From positions 43,972-107,971 of the forward strand of contig NZ_AOHX01000042.1 of NCBI RefSeq assembly GCF_000337735.1: a stretch of DNA of 64,000 nucleotides, written 5' to 3'. The position numbers and the translations under genes were made by a program. Positions 9,601 through 17,018 of this stretch are shown here, one piece after another; the first letter of the stretch is position 1, and each line of letters starts with the position of its first letter. The notes beneath the pieces are model-generated. The model had not been told where the DNA came from, made no database searches, and saw only the letters and a list, made by a program, of their open reading frames with translations. Source of the DNA: Natronorubrum sulfidifaciens JCM 14089. GTDB lineage: Archaea; Halobacteriota; Halobacteria; Halobacteriales; Natrialbaceae.

Positions 9601-10227
9601 GTCGATCCGCTCTTCGACGACCTCGAGTTCCTCGAAGGCGTCTTCCTTTTTGGCGTCGAACTCCGCGACGCCGGCGATCTCGTCGATGATCTCCCGGCGG
9701 GCATGGGGCGTCATGTTGATGATCTCGGTGACGTCGCCTTGCATGACGACGTTGTAGCCCTCGGGCGTGACCCCCGCCTGTGCGAGCAGGTCCTGAATGT
9801 CCGAGAGGTTGACCGAGCGATCGTTCAGATAGTAATAGGAGTAGTAGTTGTCCTCGGTCTCTTTGACCCGCCGACGGATGCGAATCTCATCGGCGTCACC
9901 AACGTCGTCGCTGCCAGCGGCGTTGACGACCTGCGAGCGCGTCAGCGTTTCGTCGCTGTTGTCGAGAATCACTTCGACGGTCGCCTCGCGCGGGCCGGTC
10001 GAACGGTTGCCATCCTCGTGGCCGGGATTGTAGATCAGGTCGGTCAACTTCTCGGCGCGAATACCGCGCGTGCGAGCCAGTCCGAGCGCGAAGAGGACGG
10101 CGTCGATGATGTTCGATTTACCGGAGCCGTTCGGCCCGGTGACGACGGTGAAATCCTCGTAAAATGGGATCTTCGTCTTGCGGCCAAAGCTCTTGAAATC
10201 GTCCAGAATGAGTGCCTTGATATACAT
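6643..10227 (-). CDS. smc: Chromosome segregation protein SMC
   Basis: 1194 aa, the normal length of an SMC ATPase. The Walker A motif GPNGSGKS is at residues 31-38, two long coiled-coil arms follow, and a globular hinge with glycine-rich GGSGGGS lies near residue 670. The C-terminal head has the ABC signature MSGGEKS near 1095 and Walker B ALDEVDAFLD near 1130. The protein organises and compacts the chromosome with ScpA, encoded immediately downstream and overlapping. The ATG at 10227 begins the conserved MYIKALILDDFKSF segment. The coiled coils use repetitive Glu/Asp/Leu codons, which creates long spurious frames on the opposite strand. Confidence 0.98.
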   Translation of the reverse strand: MYIKALILDDFKSFGRKTKIPFYEDFTVVTGPNGSGKSNIIDAVLFALGLARTRGIRAEKLTDLIYNPGHEDGNRSTGPREATVEVILDNSDETLTRSQVVNAAGSDDVGDADEIRIRRRVKETEDNYYSYYYLNDRSVNLSDIQDLLAQAGVTPEGYNVVMQGDVTEIINMTPHARREIIDEIAGVAEFDAKKEDAFEELEVVEERIDEAELRIEEKRDRLTQLEDERQEALRYQRLRHEKEEYEGYKKASELEEKRDELASAETRVEDLEEELTDLQRELDERQGKVVRLQEDLEDLNAEIERKGEDEQLRIKSEIEEIKGDISRLEDKIETSEDAIEDAESKRREAFVKIDRKQERIEDLAGEIREHKLEKAQVKSEIQDREAERESLEAEIDAVDTEFDELKADLAERKDELEAVKTEKNDLQREQDRLLDEARRRSNEISEKEATIEQRREDLPEIENRRADLERELEKAEKNRENIAGVVDDLKREKRRLQSDLDDVDDTIQAKQQEYAELEANAGKSGDSSFGRAVTTILNAGINGVRGAVAQLGTVPGEYAVACETAAGGRLANVVVDDDVVGQQCIDHLKSRNAGRATFLPMTDMHKRRLPNAPSDPGVVDFAYNLVDFDGQYADVFSYVLGDTLVVEDLETARSYMGDYRMVTLDGDLVEKSGAMTGGSGGGSRYSFTGGGEGQLERVAKQITELQDQRDSLREELRGVEERLDDARDRKTDAADEVRSIETELESLADERESIEAEIDELRDDLDDLETERGSVDERMTELSREIETKTAEVEEIEAEIDDLETELADSKIPELTAEIEEIEDEIDDREDRIADLDSTLNELSLEKEYAEDAIEDLHDDIETAQNRKAEQEARIEDCEAAIAEKRESLEDKREAVAELEDELTELKAERSDLKEELSTARTERDQQQDRVNAVESKLEDARSRLRDLEWEIESLEAEVGDYDPEDVPDHETVLEMIEVLQADMEAMEPVNMLAIDEYDDVRDDLEDLEDAKATLVEEGEGIRDRIEQYETLKKQTFMDSYDEIAEQFTEIFEKLSEGTGTLHLENEADPFDGGLTMKAQPGDKPIQRLDAMSGGEKSLTALAFIFAIQRHNPAPFYALDEVDAFLDAVNAERIGQMVDELSEKAQFVVVSHRSAMLDRSERAIGVTMQQDNVSAVTGIDLSSDGDGEEVPASD

Positions 10228-10308
10228 ATGTTAGCCAGCCCTCCGTCTCGTCAGGGAATCGTGACCAGTCGTTCGCGAATCGAGTGGGGCCGCGACGCTG
10301 CCACGCAG

Positions 10309-10614
10309 TTATGCGACAATAATGTCGTCGCTACCTGAGTCTTCCGTTTCGTCGGTGGAAGTCTCCTCGTCGGCGTCCGCATCGGCCGTCGCTTCGGCGA
10401 CATCGTCGGGCGCTGCTTCCTGTGTCGTTTCGGCGTCTTTCTCTGCCGTCGCGCTGCGTCGCTCGGGAACGCGAGTCGGCGTCTCGGTATCGAGTTCGGC
10501 CTCAAGGACGCGAATGCGTTCTTTCGCCTCGATGAGTTCCTCCGTCAGCCCTTCGACCGTCGACTCGAGTTCTGCGACTGTCGACTCGAGTTGCTCGACA
10601 CGGTTTTTCGACAT
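10309..10614 (-). CDS. Small coiled-coil protein upstream of smc
   Basis: 101 aa from the ATG at 10614, chosen because a TATA-like TTTATG lies about 27 nt upstream. Residues 4-45 form a heptad coiled coil (VEQLESTVAELESTVEGLTE and following). The remainder is a disordered acidic Ala/Thr/Glu/Asp tail ending in DDIIVA. A short coiled-coil gene of this design lies beside smc in other haloarchaea as I recall (DUF7518-like), and the same-strand position suggests a link to chromosome organisation, but no function is known. The 81-bp gap to smc allows a separate smc promoter. Confidence 0.75.
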   Translation of the reverse strand: MSKNRVEQLESTVAELESTVEGLTEELIEAKERIRVLEAELDTETPTRVPERRSATAEKDAETTQEAAPDDVAEATADADADEETSTDETEDSGSDDIIVA

Positions 10615-10751
10615 ATCATCTAGCGGTTCGTCCGCCCACATAAACATACGTCAGACACAGCTAACCGTTCTGGTACGTTCACGCTGTGGACCGTACTCGT
10701 CATGGAATCGAATGAGAAAGACTGTTGGACCGATCGCCAGTCACGGATCGG

Positions 10752-10786
10752 CGACCGGTGGTCACTGCCGACAGCAATCCCTATGA
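10752..10786 (-). repeat. 35-bp dispersed intergenic repeat, copy 1
   Basis: Read on the minus strand this segment matches 22188-22222 (plus strand) at 31 of 35 positions. It begins TCATAGG and ends in the near-palindrome GACCACCGGTC. Both copies are non-coding and lie near the 5' or 3' ends of unrelated genes. The nature of the repeat is unknown. Confidence 0.6.
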
Positions 10787-10802
10787 GCAGCCGGTCTGCA
10801 GA

Positions 10803-11111
10803 TCAGTTGTCGTCTTCGCGCCACTTGTGTTCACACTCGGTGCAGATGAAAAAGCGCGTCTCGGATTCGTCGGCCGATCGGATCTGTTGCATATACCAGT
10901 GGGCGCGGTCGTTTCCACACTCGGGACAGTGGGTGTCGGTCTCCGGCAGCGACGTCTCGCCGGAGGACTCGATGACCTCACTCGCTTCCTGATCGTCCGT
11001 GACGGTGTAGTCGGACGTGTCGCCTTTCGGTTTCGTATAGCCACAACTGCCACACTCCCAGAGCCCGTCGTTGGCTTTCATCATCGAACCGCATTCGTCA
11101 CAAAATTCCAT
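10803..11111 (-). CDS. tfs: Transcription factor S (transcript cleavage factor)
   Basis: 102 aa. TFS is the archaeal relative of TFIIS and Rpb9; it inserts into the RNA-polymerase funnel and promotes cleavage of backtracked RNA. The N-terminal zinc ribbon has CDECGSMM and CGSCGY pairs. The C-terminal ribbon has CPECGN and CTEC pairs and the acidic hairpin SADESETRF, whose Asp-Glu pair is the catalytic tip. The ATG at 11111 (MEFCDECG) is preferred because a TATA-like CTTAAG lies about 30 nt upstream and residues before it are not conserved in the family. The gene is divergent from the phosphohexomutase. Confidence 0.95.
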   Translation of the reverse strand: MEFCDECGSMMKANDGLWECGSCGYTKPKGDTSDYTVTDDQEASEVIESSGETSLPETDTHCPECGNDRAHWYMQQIRSADESETRFFICTECEHKWREDDN

Positions 11112-11164
11112 CGTTGTCCGGGCTACGTCTGCCAAGTGACTTAAGCGGAGCGTTTAACGTCAAC

Positions 11165-11189
11165 TGCCTCGGGGTCAAGTCCCGTGGCA
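11165..11189 (+). other. Intergenic hairpin between tfs and glmM
   Basis: TGCCTCGGG and CCCGTGGCA pair around the 7-nt loop GTCAAGT, with one T-T mismatch. It looks superficially like a tRNA T-arm but there is no tRNA body. It lies in the divergent gap 11112-11322, whose other recognisable content is the two promoters. Confidence 0.4.
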
Positions 11190-11290
11190 TCCGCCTCGCA
11201 ATTCTGTGAACGGCCACCCGAGTTACAACCGTCCGAGAGTGGTCACAGTGGGCACCGTCTCGGTCTCAGTGTGTTGGACGGGATTCTGAT

Positions 11291-11299
11291 TTTTATATA
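11291..11299 (+). promoter_or_regulatory. TATA box of the phosphohexomutase gene
   Basis: TTTTATATA ends 23 nt before the ATG at 11323, the spacing expected when transcription starts at or next to the start codon. It is one of the clearest examples in this window of the leaderless promoter layout. Confidence 0.7.
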
Positions 11300-11322
11300 C
11301 CCACTCGTACTATCCCTCGAGC

Positions 11323-12651
11323 ATGTTCGGAACGAGCGGTATTCGCGGCGAAGTCGGTTCGGAAGTGACGGCCGAGTTGGCGCTGTCGGTCGGTCGAGCG
11401 CTCGCCTCGGAGGGGTACGAACGCGTCGTCGTCGGCCGTGACGTCCGCGAGAGCGGGACGATGTTGGCCGACGCACTCGCCGCCGGTGTTCGAGAGTGTG
11501 GCGGCGACGTGGTCGACGTCGGCGTCGCGCCGACACCGACCGTTGCCCGCGGCGTCGACTGGCTCGAGGCCGACGCGGGAGTCGTGATCACGGCCTCGCA
11601 CAACCCGGCCACGGACAACGGGATCAAACTCTGGTCACCGAGCGGGCAGGCCTTCGACACCGAGCGTCGGGCGGCGATCACCGACCGCGTCGAGAACGAG
11701 CGCTACGACCTCGAGGACTGGACCGGTATCGGCGACCGCAGTCACCACGACGGCGTGCTCGAGCGCCACGTCGAGACGATTGTCGACAGTGTCGAGGGCC
11801 TCGAGGGTCTCGAGGTCGTCGTCGACGTCGGCAACGGAGCCGGCAGCGTCACGGCGGACGCACTGGTCGAACTCGGCTGTCACGTCCGGACGCTCAACGC
11901 CCAGCCCGATGGGCGGTTCCCGGGGCGACCCAGCGAACCCAACGCGGAGACGCTGACGGATCTCCAGCAACTTGTCGGGGCGACGGATGCCGACCTCGGC
12001 ATCGCTCACGACGGCGACGGTGACCGGATGATGGCTGTCGACGAGCGCGGTGAGTTCGTTCCGAAAGACCTCCTGCTGGCGCTGTTCGCTCGCGAGGCGG
12101 CGGGCGACGGTGAGCAGGTCGCCGCCCCGTTGAACACCAGCCTCGCCGTCGACGACGCGCTCGCAGCCGTCGGCGCAAGCGTCACACGCACCGCCGTCGG
12201 CGACGTTTACGTCGCAGAGCGAGCAACCGACCCCGGGGTCGTCTTCGGCGGTGAACCGAGCGGCGCGTGGATCTGGCCCGAGGAAACGCTCTGTCCCGAT
12301 GGTCCGTACGCGGCCTGTACGCTCGCCGCGATGGTCGCTCGAGACGGCCCGCTCGGAACGGCGGTCGACGCCCTCGAGACGTATCCGATCCACCGGACCG
12401 CGATCGACGTCGAGAACAAGGCTGCCGTGATGGATCGTGTCGAGGCGACGGTCCGCGAGCGCGATCTGGCGTTCGATGCGCTCGATGGCGTTCGCATCGA
12501 GTACGACGACGGCTGGACACTCGTCCGGCCCAGTGGCACCGAGGCACTCGTCCGCATCACCGCGGAAGCACGCGATCCACAGCGCGCCGAGGAACTGTTC
12601 GCGGACGCTCGTGCGATCGTCGCCGACGCGGCCGACGCGGGGACAGAATAA
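11323..12651 (+). CDS. glmM: Phosphoglucosamine mutase / phosphohexomutase
   Basis: 442 aa. The alpha-D-phosphohexomutase family moves phosphate between C1 and C6 of hexose phosphates. All four signature loops are present: the phospho-serine loop TASHNP near residues 89-94, the metal loop DGDGDR near 230, the sugar loop GGEPSG near 308, and the phosphate loop RPSGTEALVRI near 406. The leading FGTSGIRG is typical. Which sugar it uses (glucosamine-6-phosphate or mannose-6-phosphate) cannot be settled from motifs; the glmM label follows usual haloarchaeal annotation. It would supply sugar 1-phosphates for the nucleotidyltransferase type encoded at 21173-22147. Confidence 0.88.
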   Translation: MFGTSGIRGEVGSEVTAELALSVGRALASEGYERVVVGRDVRESGTMLADALAAGVRECGGDVVDVGVAPTPTVARGVDWLEADAGVVITASHNPATDNGIKLWSPSGQAFDTERRAAITDRVENERYDLEDWTGIGDRSHHDGVLERHVETIVDSVEGLEGLEVVVDVGNGAGSVTADALVELGCHVRTLNAQPDGRFPGRPSEPNAETLTDLQQLVGATDADLGIAHDGDGDRMMAVDERGEFVPKDLLLALFAREAAGDGEQVAAPLNTSLAVDDALAAVGASVTRTAVGDVYVAERATDPGVVFGGEPSGAWIWPEETLCPDGPYAACTLAAMVARDGPLGTAVDALETYPIHRTAIDVENKAAVMDRVEATVRERDLAFDALDGVRIEYDDGWTLVRPSGTEALVRITAEARDPQRAEELFADARAIVADAADAGTE

Positions 12652-12689
12652 GCCGGCCTCGAGCACGAACTGCCGCGGTTGGCCAGTCC

Positions 12690-13904
12690 TTATCGTTCGC
12701 CGGCCAGCGCGGAAAAGAGCCGGTCTTCGAACTCGACGCCGCTGATCCCCTCGGAAGGGCCGATCCCTTCCATGTGATCGACCGACACCTGCCCGCCGCC
12801 CATCCGGGCGTGGCCGCCCGCGTTCGCCATTGGAATGTCGCTGACGGCGTGGCGGAGGGTCTCGCCCATATGGACCCGGTCGTCTCGAGAGCGACCCGAG
12901 AGATGGATCGTGCCGTCGTGTTCGCCGTAGACGACGACTGCGGTAACGCCCTCTAACTGCATGAGTTCGTCTGCGGCCTGTGGAATCGCGTCGACGTTCG
13001 AGAGTTCGCCGACGTCACAGACGGCAAAGGGACCCTCGACGCGTTTCTCGGTGATCGCCGTCGCTTTGATCTGTAAGACGTCGTCGCTGACCTGCGGGTT
13101 GGCGATTCGGTCCAGCAGATCCTCGTCGATACCCGGAAAGAGCGTCGCACAGGCGTCGAACTCCGCGCTCGAGCAGCCGTTGGTCAGATGGTTCGTATCC
13201 GAAAGAACACCGTAGAGCAGCCCGGTCGCGAGTTCGTCCGAGACCTCGAGGGCAGCCTCCGCGTCCGGGTCGACCGTCGCATCGAGTTCGTCGAGATACT
13301 CGACGAGAATCGTCGATGCCGCCCCGTACGCCGTTCTGACGTCGGTAAACTCCGTCCCCGTCCCGTTTCCGGGGTGATGGTCGACGACCGCGATCGGTTC
13401 GATGGATTGAGAGCCCGCAAACCCACGCGGCGTGTTGTGGTCGACGAGCACGACGGCATCAGCGGCGAGCTGTGAACTCGCCTCGATCGACTCGAGGTCG
13501 ACGTCGAGGACGGTTCGAAACGCCCGGTTTTCCTGATGGCGGATCTCGCCGGCGTACTGGAGGGTGGTGTCGGTGCCGACGGCGGCCGCGATGTCCGCGA
13601 CCCCCATCGCACAGGCCATGGCGTCGGGGTCCGGGTTCGGATGCATGAGGACCGCGACGTCGTCGTACTCGCCGAGCAGTCGCTGGAGGTGGACGCCGGG
13701 TGGTCGACGAAACCAGCGCACGACCCACCAGCTTCCGACGCCGACCGACGCGATCGCCAACACGACGAGTGACAGGACAAGCGGCTCGAGCGATCGTGCC
13801 GTATCGACGACTGGCTCGAGCGATCGGGCTGCATCGACGGCGGGATCGATCGCTGCGACGTCCACCTCGAGCGACGGCTCGCTCGAGATGGTCCGGGTTC
13901 GCAT
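12690..13904 (-). CDS. Membrane-anchored DHH/DHHA1 phosphoesterase
   Basis: 404 aa from the ATG at 13904. One membrane helix (LVLSLVVLAIASVGVGSWWV, about residues 42-61) precedes a DHH domain with HPNPDPDA, the metal-ligand motif DHHPGN near 172, and the DHHA1 signature GGHARMGGG near 360. Such proteins hydrolyse nanoRNA or cyclic di-nucleotides; the single helix recalls bacterial GdpP, although no PAS or GGDEF domain is present. A TTG 9 nt upstream is an alternative start. The N-terminus contains a near-repeat (AARSLEPVV, TARSLEPLV). Confidence 0.87.
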   Translation of the reverse strand: MRTRTISSEPSLEVDVAAIDPAVDAARSLEPVVDTARSLEPLVLSLVVLAIASVGVGSWWVVRWFRRPPGVHLQRLLGEYDDVAVLMHPNPDPDAMACAMGVADIAAAVGTDTTLQYAGEIRHQENRAFRTVLDVDLESIEASSQLAADAVVLVDHNTPRGFAGSQSIEPIAVVDHHPGNGTGTEFTDVRTAYGAASTILVEYLDELDATVDPDAEAALEVSDELATGLLYGVLSDTNHLTNGCSSAEFDACATLFPGIDEDLLDRIANPQVSDDVLQIKATAITEKRVEGPFAVCDVGELSNVDAIPQAADELMQLEGVTAVVVYGEHDGTIHLSGRSRDDRVHMGETLRHAVSDIPMANAGGHARMGGGQVSVDHMEGIGPSEGISGVEFEDRLFSALAGER

Positions 13905-13958
13905 ATCACACAATTATATCGAATCCTCAAGAAATTTCCCCCGCAGGTGATGGCCCCG

Positions 13959-14861
13959 TTATTCGCTGGTGGCGTCGGCGACGAACGCGTCGACCGCATC
14001 CCGGTACCCCTCTCGATACGTCGGATACGCGAACTCGTAGCCCAGTTCGCGCAGTTTCTTGTTGGCACAGCGTTTACTCGTCAGCAGTCGTCGCCGCGCG
14101 GCTTCCGAGAGGTCGTCGTCCGCGAGTCGCGCTTCTTTCGTCCGCTTTGGCGGCTGCTCGACGCCTGCGGCGTCAGCCAGCCAGTCGGCAAAGACCCACT
14201 TGTCCGCGGGTTCGTCGTCGACGACCTGCACGACCGCACCGCGGGCGAGGTCCTCCTCGAGCAGGTAGCGGACGGCTCCCGCGGCGTCGTCGCGATGGAC
14301 CATGTTCAGGTAGCCCTCGACGACGGGGCCCTCGAGATAGCGCTCGAGGCGGTAGCGGCCGGGACCGTACAGTCCCGCAAAGCGAGCGACAGTGCCCTCG
14401 TAGCCGTACTCGGGTGGCAACTCGCGGGCGATCCGCTCGGCCTCGGCGAGCACTTCGGTCTTCTCAGTTGTGGGCTCGAGGGGCGTCTCCTCGTCGACCC
14501 AGCCGCCGTCGTGGTCGCCGAGAACCCCCGTCGAGGAGGTGTACAGTAGTCGCTCGGGTGTGTGCTCGCGCTCGCCGAACTGTTCAATCGCCGTTTGCAG
14601 CCCCTCGACGTAGACCTCGCGGGCCGCCTCGGCACCGCGGCCGCCGCTGCTGGCGGCGAAGACGATGGCATCGACATCCGGCACGGCCTCGAGTCCGGCT
14701 GGATCGGTGATATCGGCCGTGACGGCCGCGAAGCCGGCGTCTTCGATCGCCTCGATACCCTCCTCGGATCGGCGAACGCCGATCACATCGTGGCCGCGAG
14801 CGGTGAGCTGTCGGCCCAGCTCGAGGCCGACGTGTCCACAGCCCAAAATTGCAACGTCCAT
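13959..14861 (-). CDS. NAD(P)-dependent SDR-type epimerase/reductase
   Basis: 300 aa. The Rossmann fold opens at once (VAILGCGHVGLELGRQL, GxGxxG pattern at about residues 7-12), and the extended-SDR elements LLYTSSTGVLG (near 107) and RFAGLYGPGR (near 165) are present. The active-site Tyr-x-x-x-Lys is not obvious: the expected place reads EKTEVLAEAER, as in the YeeZ-like atypical SDR group. Substrate unknown. The ATG at 14861 is preferred over the GTG two codons upstream because a TATA-like TTATACT lies about 25 nt before it. Downstream of a 79-bp gap from the DUF5791 gene on the same strand. Confidence 0.82.
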   Translation of the reverse strand: MDVAILGCGHVGLELGRQLTARGHDVIGVRRSEEGIEAIEDAGFAAVTADITDPAGLEAVPDVDAIVFAASSGGRGAEAAREVYVEGLQTAIEQFGEREHTPERLLYTSSTGVLGDHDGGWVDEETPLEPTTEKTEVLAEAERIARELPPEYGYEGTVARFAGLYGPGRYRLERYLEGPVVEGYLNMVHRDDAAGAVRYLLEEDLARGAVVQVVDDEPADKWVFADWLADAAGVEQPPKRTKEARLADDDLSEAARRRLLTSKRCANKKLRELGYEFAYPTYREGYRDAVDAFVADATSE

Positions 14862-14940
14862 GCCCACAGTCGCGCCTGAACGAGTATAACTACCCTGCTC
14901 GCAGCGAGACTGGCTGGCACCGGTTGATCGTCGCCTCGAG

Positions 14941-15366
14941 TCAGGGCGCGCCGTCGGCGATCACGTACTGAATGTGGACGAACTCGGCGAACGACATTGG
15001 GGAGCGCTGTTCGATCTTCTGTTGGATCTCTTTCGCCTCGAGGTCGATGTCGATGTGGCTCTCGATCGCCTCGACGTCGAGGACGGCCGTCGACATGCCC
15101 AACAGGAGATGTTCACAGGCGATGGTCACGATCTCGTCGGCGTCGGGTTCGCCGTCCTCGAGCGCCAGAATCTGGGCCGCCTCGGTGAGCGTGAGGTCGG
15201 GCGACTCGCCCTCGAGTAGCGCCTCGAGGGTGTCGTGGGCGACGTCAGTCGCTTCGGCGACCTCGTCGGGGCCGTGCTGTTCGATCACCGACCGGAGGTC
15301 GGCGTCGTACTCCGCACGGAGGTCAGCGGGCGAGTCGGGAACGGTCATCCGCTGTTCGTAGAACAT
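14941..15366 (-). CDS. DUF5791 family haloarchaeal protein
   Basis: 141 aa. Recognised from the haloarchaeal DUF5791 pattern: a start of MFYEQ, LRAEYDADLRSVIEQHG, then an HTH-like stretch (VAEATDVAHDTLEALLEG), LTLTEAAQILAL, and the C-terminal MSTAVLDVEAIESHIDIDLEAKEIQQKIE. The function is unknown; the middle may be a helix-turn-helix. The ATG at 15366 keeps the conserved N-terminus; MTVPDS at 15348 is a possible alternative. It is divergent from cetZ with 158 bp between starts. Confidence 0.75.
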   Translation of the reverse strand: MFYEQRMTVPDSPADLRAEYDADLRSVIEQHGPDEVAEATDVAHDTLEALLEGESPDLTLTEAAQILALEDGEPDADEIVTIACEHLLLGMSTAVLDVEAIESHIDIDLEAKEIQQKIEQRSPMSFAEFVHIQYVIADGAP

Positions 15367-15524
15367 GCCAGAGAACACGGGTATCGCGCTGAAAGGTATT
15401 GCTATCGTCGCCACTTCTTGCGGTGGGACGGCTGTCACTCGAGGCCGATCCGAACAACCGATCAGTCGGCGAGAAACACTCGCTCACCGGAACGTTCAAC
15501 AGGCTACCGTTACATACACGTGAC

Positions 15525-16607
15525 ATGAAAGTCGCCCTGATCGGTGTTGGACAGGCCGGCGGCAAAGTAACCGAACGACTCGCCCGATTCGACGCGGAGA
15601 TGGGTTTTGGAGCCGTTCAAGGGGCGTTGGCCGTCAACTCCGCGAAACCAGACCTCCAGTCGCTCGAGTACGTCGACACCCAACTGATCGGCGCGGACCG
15701 AGTCAACGGCCACGGCGTCGGCGGCGACAACGAACTCGGCACCGAAGTCATGCAGTCGGACATCCAGCAGGTGCTGGGCGCACTCGACGGGCGTGTCACC
15801 TCGAGTGCCGAAGCGATCTTCGTCGTCGCGGGACTCGGCGGCGGCACCGGCAGCGGCGGTGCGCCGGTGCTCGTCCACCACCTCCAGCAGGTCTACGACG
15901 TGCCCGTCTACGCGCTCGGTATCCTGCCGGGGCGCAACGAAGGGGCGCTGTATCAGGCCAACGCTGGCCGCTCGCTGAAGACGATCATCCGCGAAGCCGA
16001 CTCGACCCTGCTCGTCGACAACGACGCGTGGCACGAGCAGGGCGAAAGCGTCGAAGGAGCCTTCGAGACGATCAACGAGCGGATCGCCAAGCGCGTTGGG
16101 CTGTTGTTCGCCTCCGGCGAGGCCGTCGAGGGCGTCGGCGAAAGTGTCGTCGACTCGAGCGAGGTCATCAACACGCTTCGAGCCGGCGGCGTCGCTGCGC
16201 TCGGCTACGCCACCGAACTCGCGAGCGAGGACAGCGCCGAGAACATCCGAACCGCGATGAGCGTCTCGCGACAGGCGCTGTTGACGGGGACGAGCCTGCC
16301 CGACGCGACGACAGCTGACTCGGCCCTGCTGGTGATCGCCGGCGACCCCGACCGAATCCCCCGCAAGGGCGTCGAGCGAGCCCGCCGCTGGCTCGAGGAC
16401 GAAACCGGCAGCATGCAGGTTCGCGGCGGCGACTTCCCGCTCGAGAGCGATCGTCTCGGCGCGCTCGTCTTGCTCGGCGGCGCCGAACGCTCCGAGCGCG
16501 TACAACAGTTCATGGAGCGCGCACGCGAGGCGAAACGCGCACGTGAGGAAGAGCAGACGGACCACGCCGCGCAGTTCGCCGACGACCGACTCGAGGACCT
16601 CTTTTAG
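15525..16607 (+). CDS. cetZ: CetZ, tubulin/FtsZ-superfamily cell-shape protein
   Basis: 360 aa. CetZ proteins are a haloarchaeal tubulin/FtsZ lineage that controls cell shape and motility rather than division. The N-terminus MKVALIGVGQAGGKV gives the first GTP-binding loop, and GLGGGTGSGGAP near residue 104 is the tubulin-superfamily G-box. The C-terminal catalytic T7 loop region NTLRAGGVAALGYA is recognisable, and the protein ends with a charged helical tail (ERAREAKRAREEEQ). It lacks the FtsZ-specific segments seen in the 37138-38307 protein. The ATG at 15525 follows a weak TATA-like ACATAC at about -13; the next conserved residue is the start methionine, which fixes the choice. Which CetZ subgroup it belongs to is not resolved. 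Confidence 0.92.
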   Translation: MKVALIGVGQAGGKVTERLARFDAEMGFGAVQGALAVNSAKPDLQSLEYVDTQLIGADRVNGHGVGGDNELGTEVMQSDIQQVLGALDGRVTSSAEAIFVVAGLGGGTGSGGAPVLVHHLQQVYDVPVYALGILPGRNEGALYQANAGRSLKTIIREADSTLLVDNDAWHEQGESVEGAFETINERIAKRVGLLFASGEAVEGVGESVVDSSEVINTLRAGGVAALGYATELASEDSAENIRTAMSVSRQALLTGTSLPDATTADSALLVIAGDPDRIPRKGVERARRWLEDETGSMQVRGGDFPLESDRLGALVLLGGAERSERVQQFMERAREAKRAREEEQTDHAAQFADDRLEDLF

Positions 16608-17018
16608 CGACGGCTTTCGATCAGCCGACGGGTCGGTGGTCGAACTCGGTTCAACTGTCTGTGTCGGAACTGAACGAGAGCTCGACCGGCTCCGTGTATT
16701 TATATATCGTCGCCGAACCCGTGTCACGGCCCAACACAGCCGAGGACGGCCGTGTCAACCGTTTTCAGGGGTTTTGGTACCGGTACATTTAAATTGAAGG
16801 CGACAGTAGAGATGAGTACCAGAACGCCACCGGGGCGCGTATCGCTCGACGATCGATGACAGGAAATCTTATTCACCGAGGTTTCGCAGATTGTGAGCGC
16901 ACGCTGTTCACTGTCGCGTCTCCCACCGATGGACTGACCCCCGAGCGACGGGTGTCGACTCCGTTCGAGACGCCGATCGCCCCCCGGTGCGGGTATGGCA
17001 CAGAGGTTTGACTAACAC
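16608..17018 (+). other. 411-bp non-coding stretch with two strong TATA-like boxes
   Basis: No convincing gene is visible. TTTATATAT at 16699-16707 and TTTAAAT at 16788-16794 both look like good haloarchaeal TATA boxes, yet the next gene starts only at 17019. Transcripts from them would have leaders of about 200-290 nt, unusual here where most genes look leaderless, or would be a separate small RNA. A 15-codon ATG frame (16812-16859) follows the second box. Confidence 0.5.

Noticed and set aside
11165..11189. Hairpin as a tRNA T-arm
   Set aside because: No acceptor, D or anticodon stem can be built around it, and the loop lacks the GTTC core.
16812..16859. 15-codon ATG frame after the TTTAAAT box
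   Set aside because: Too short, and the box is only about 21 nt upstream, too close for a leaderless start; kept only as part of the non-coding description.
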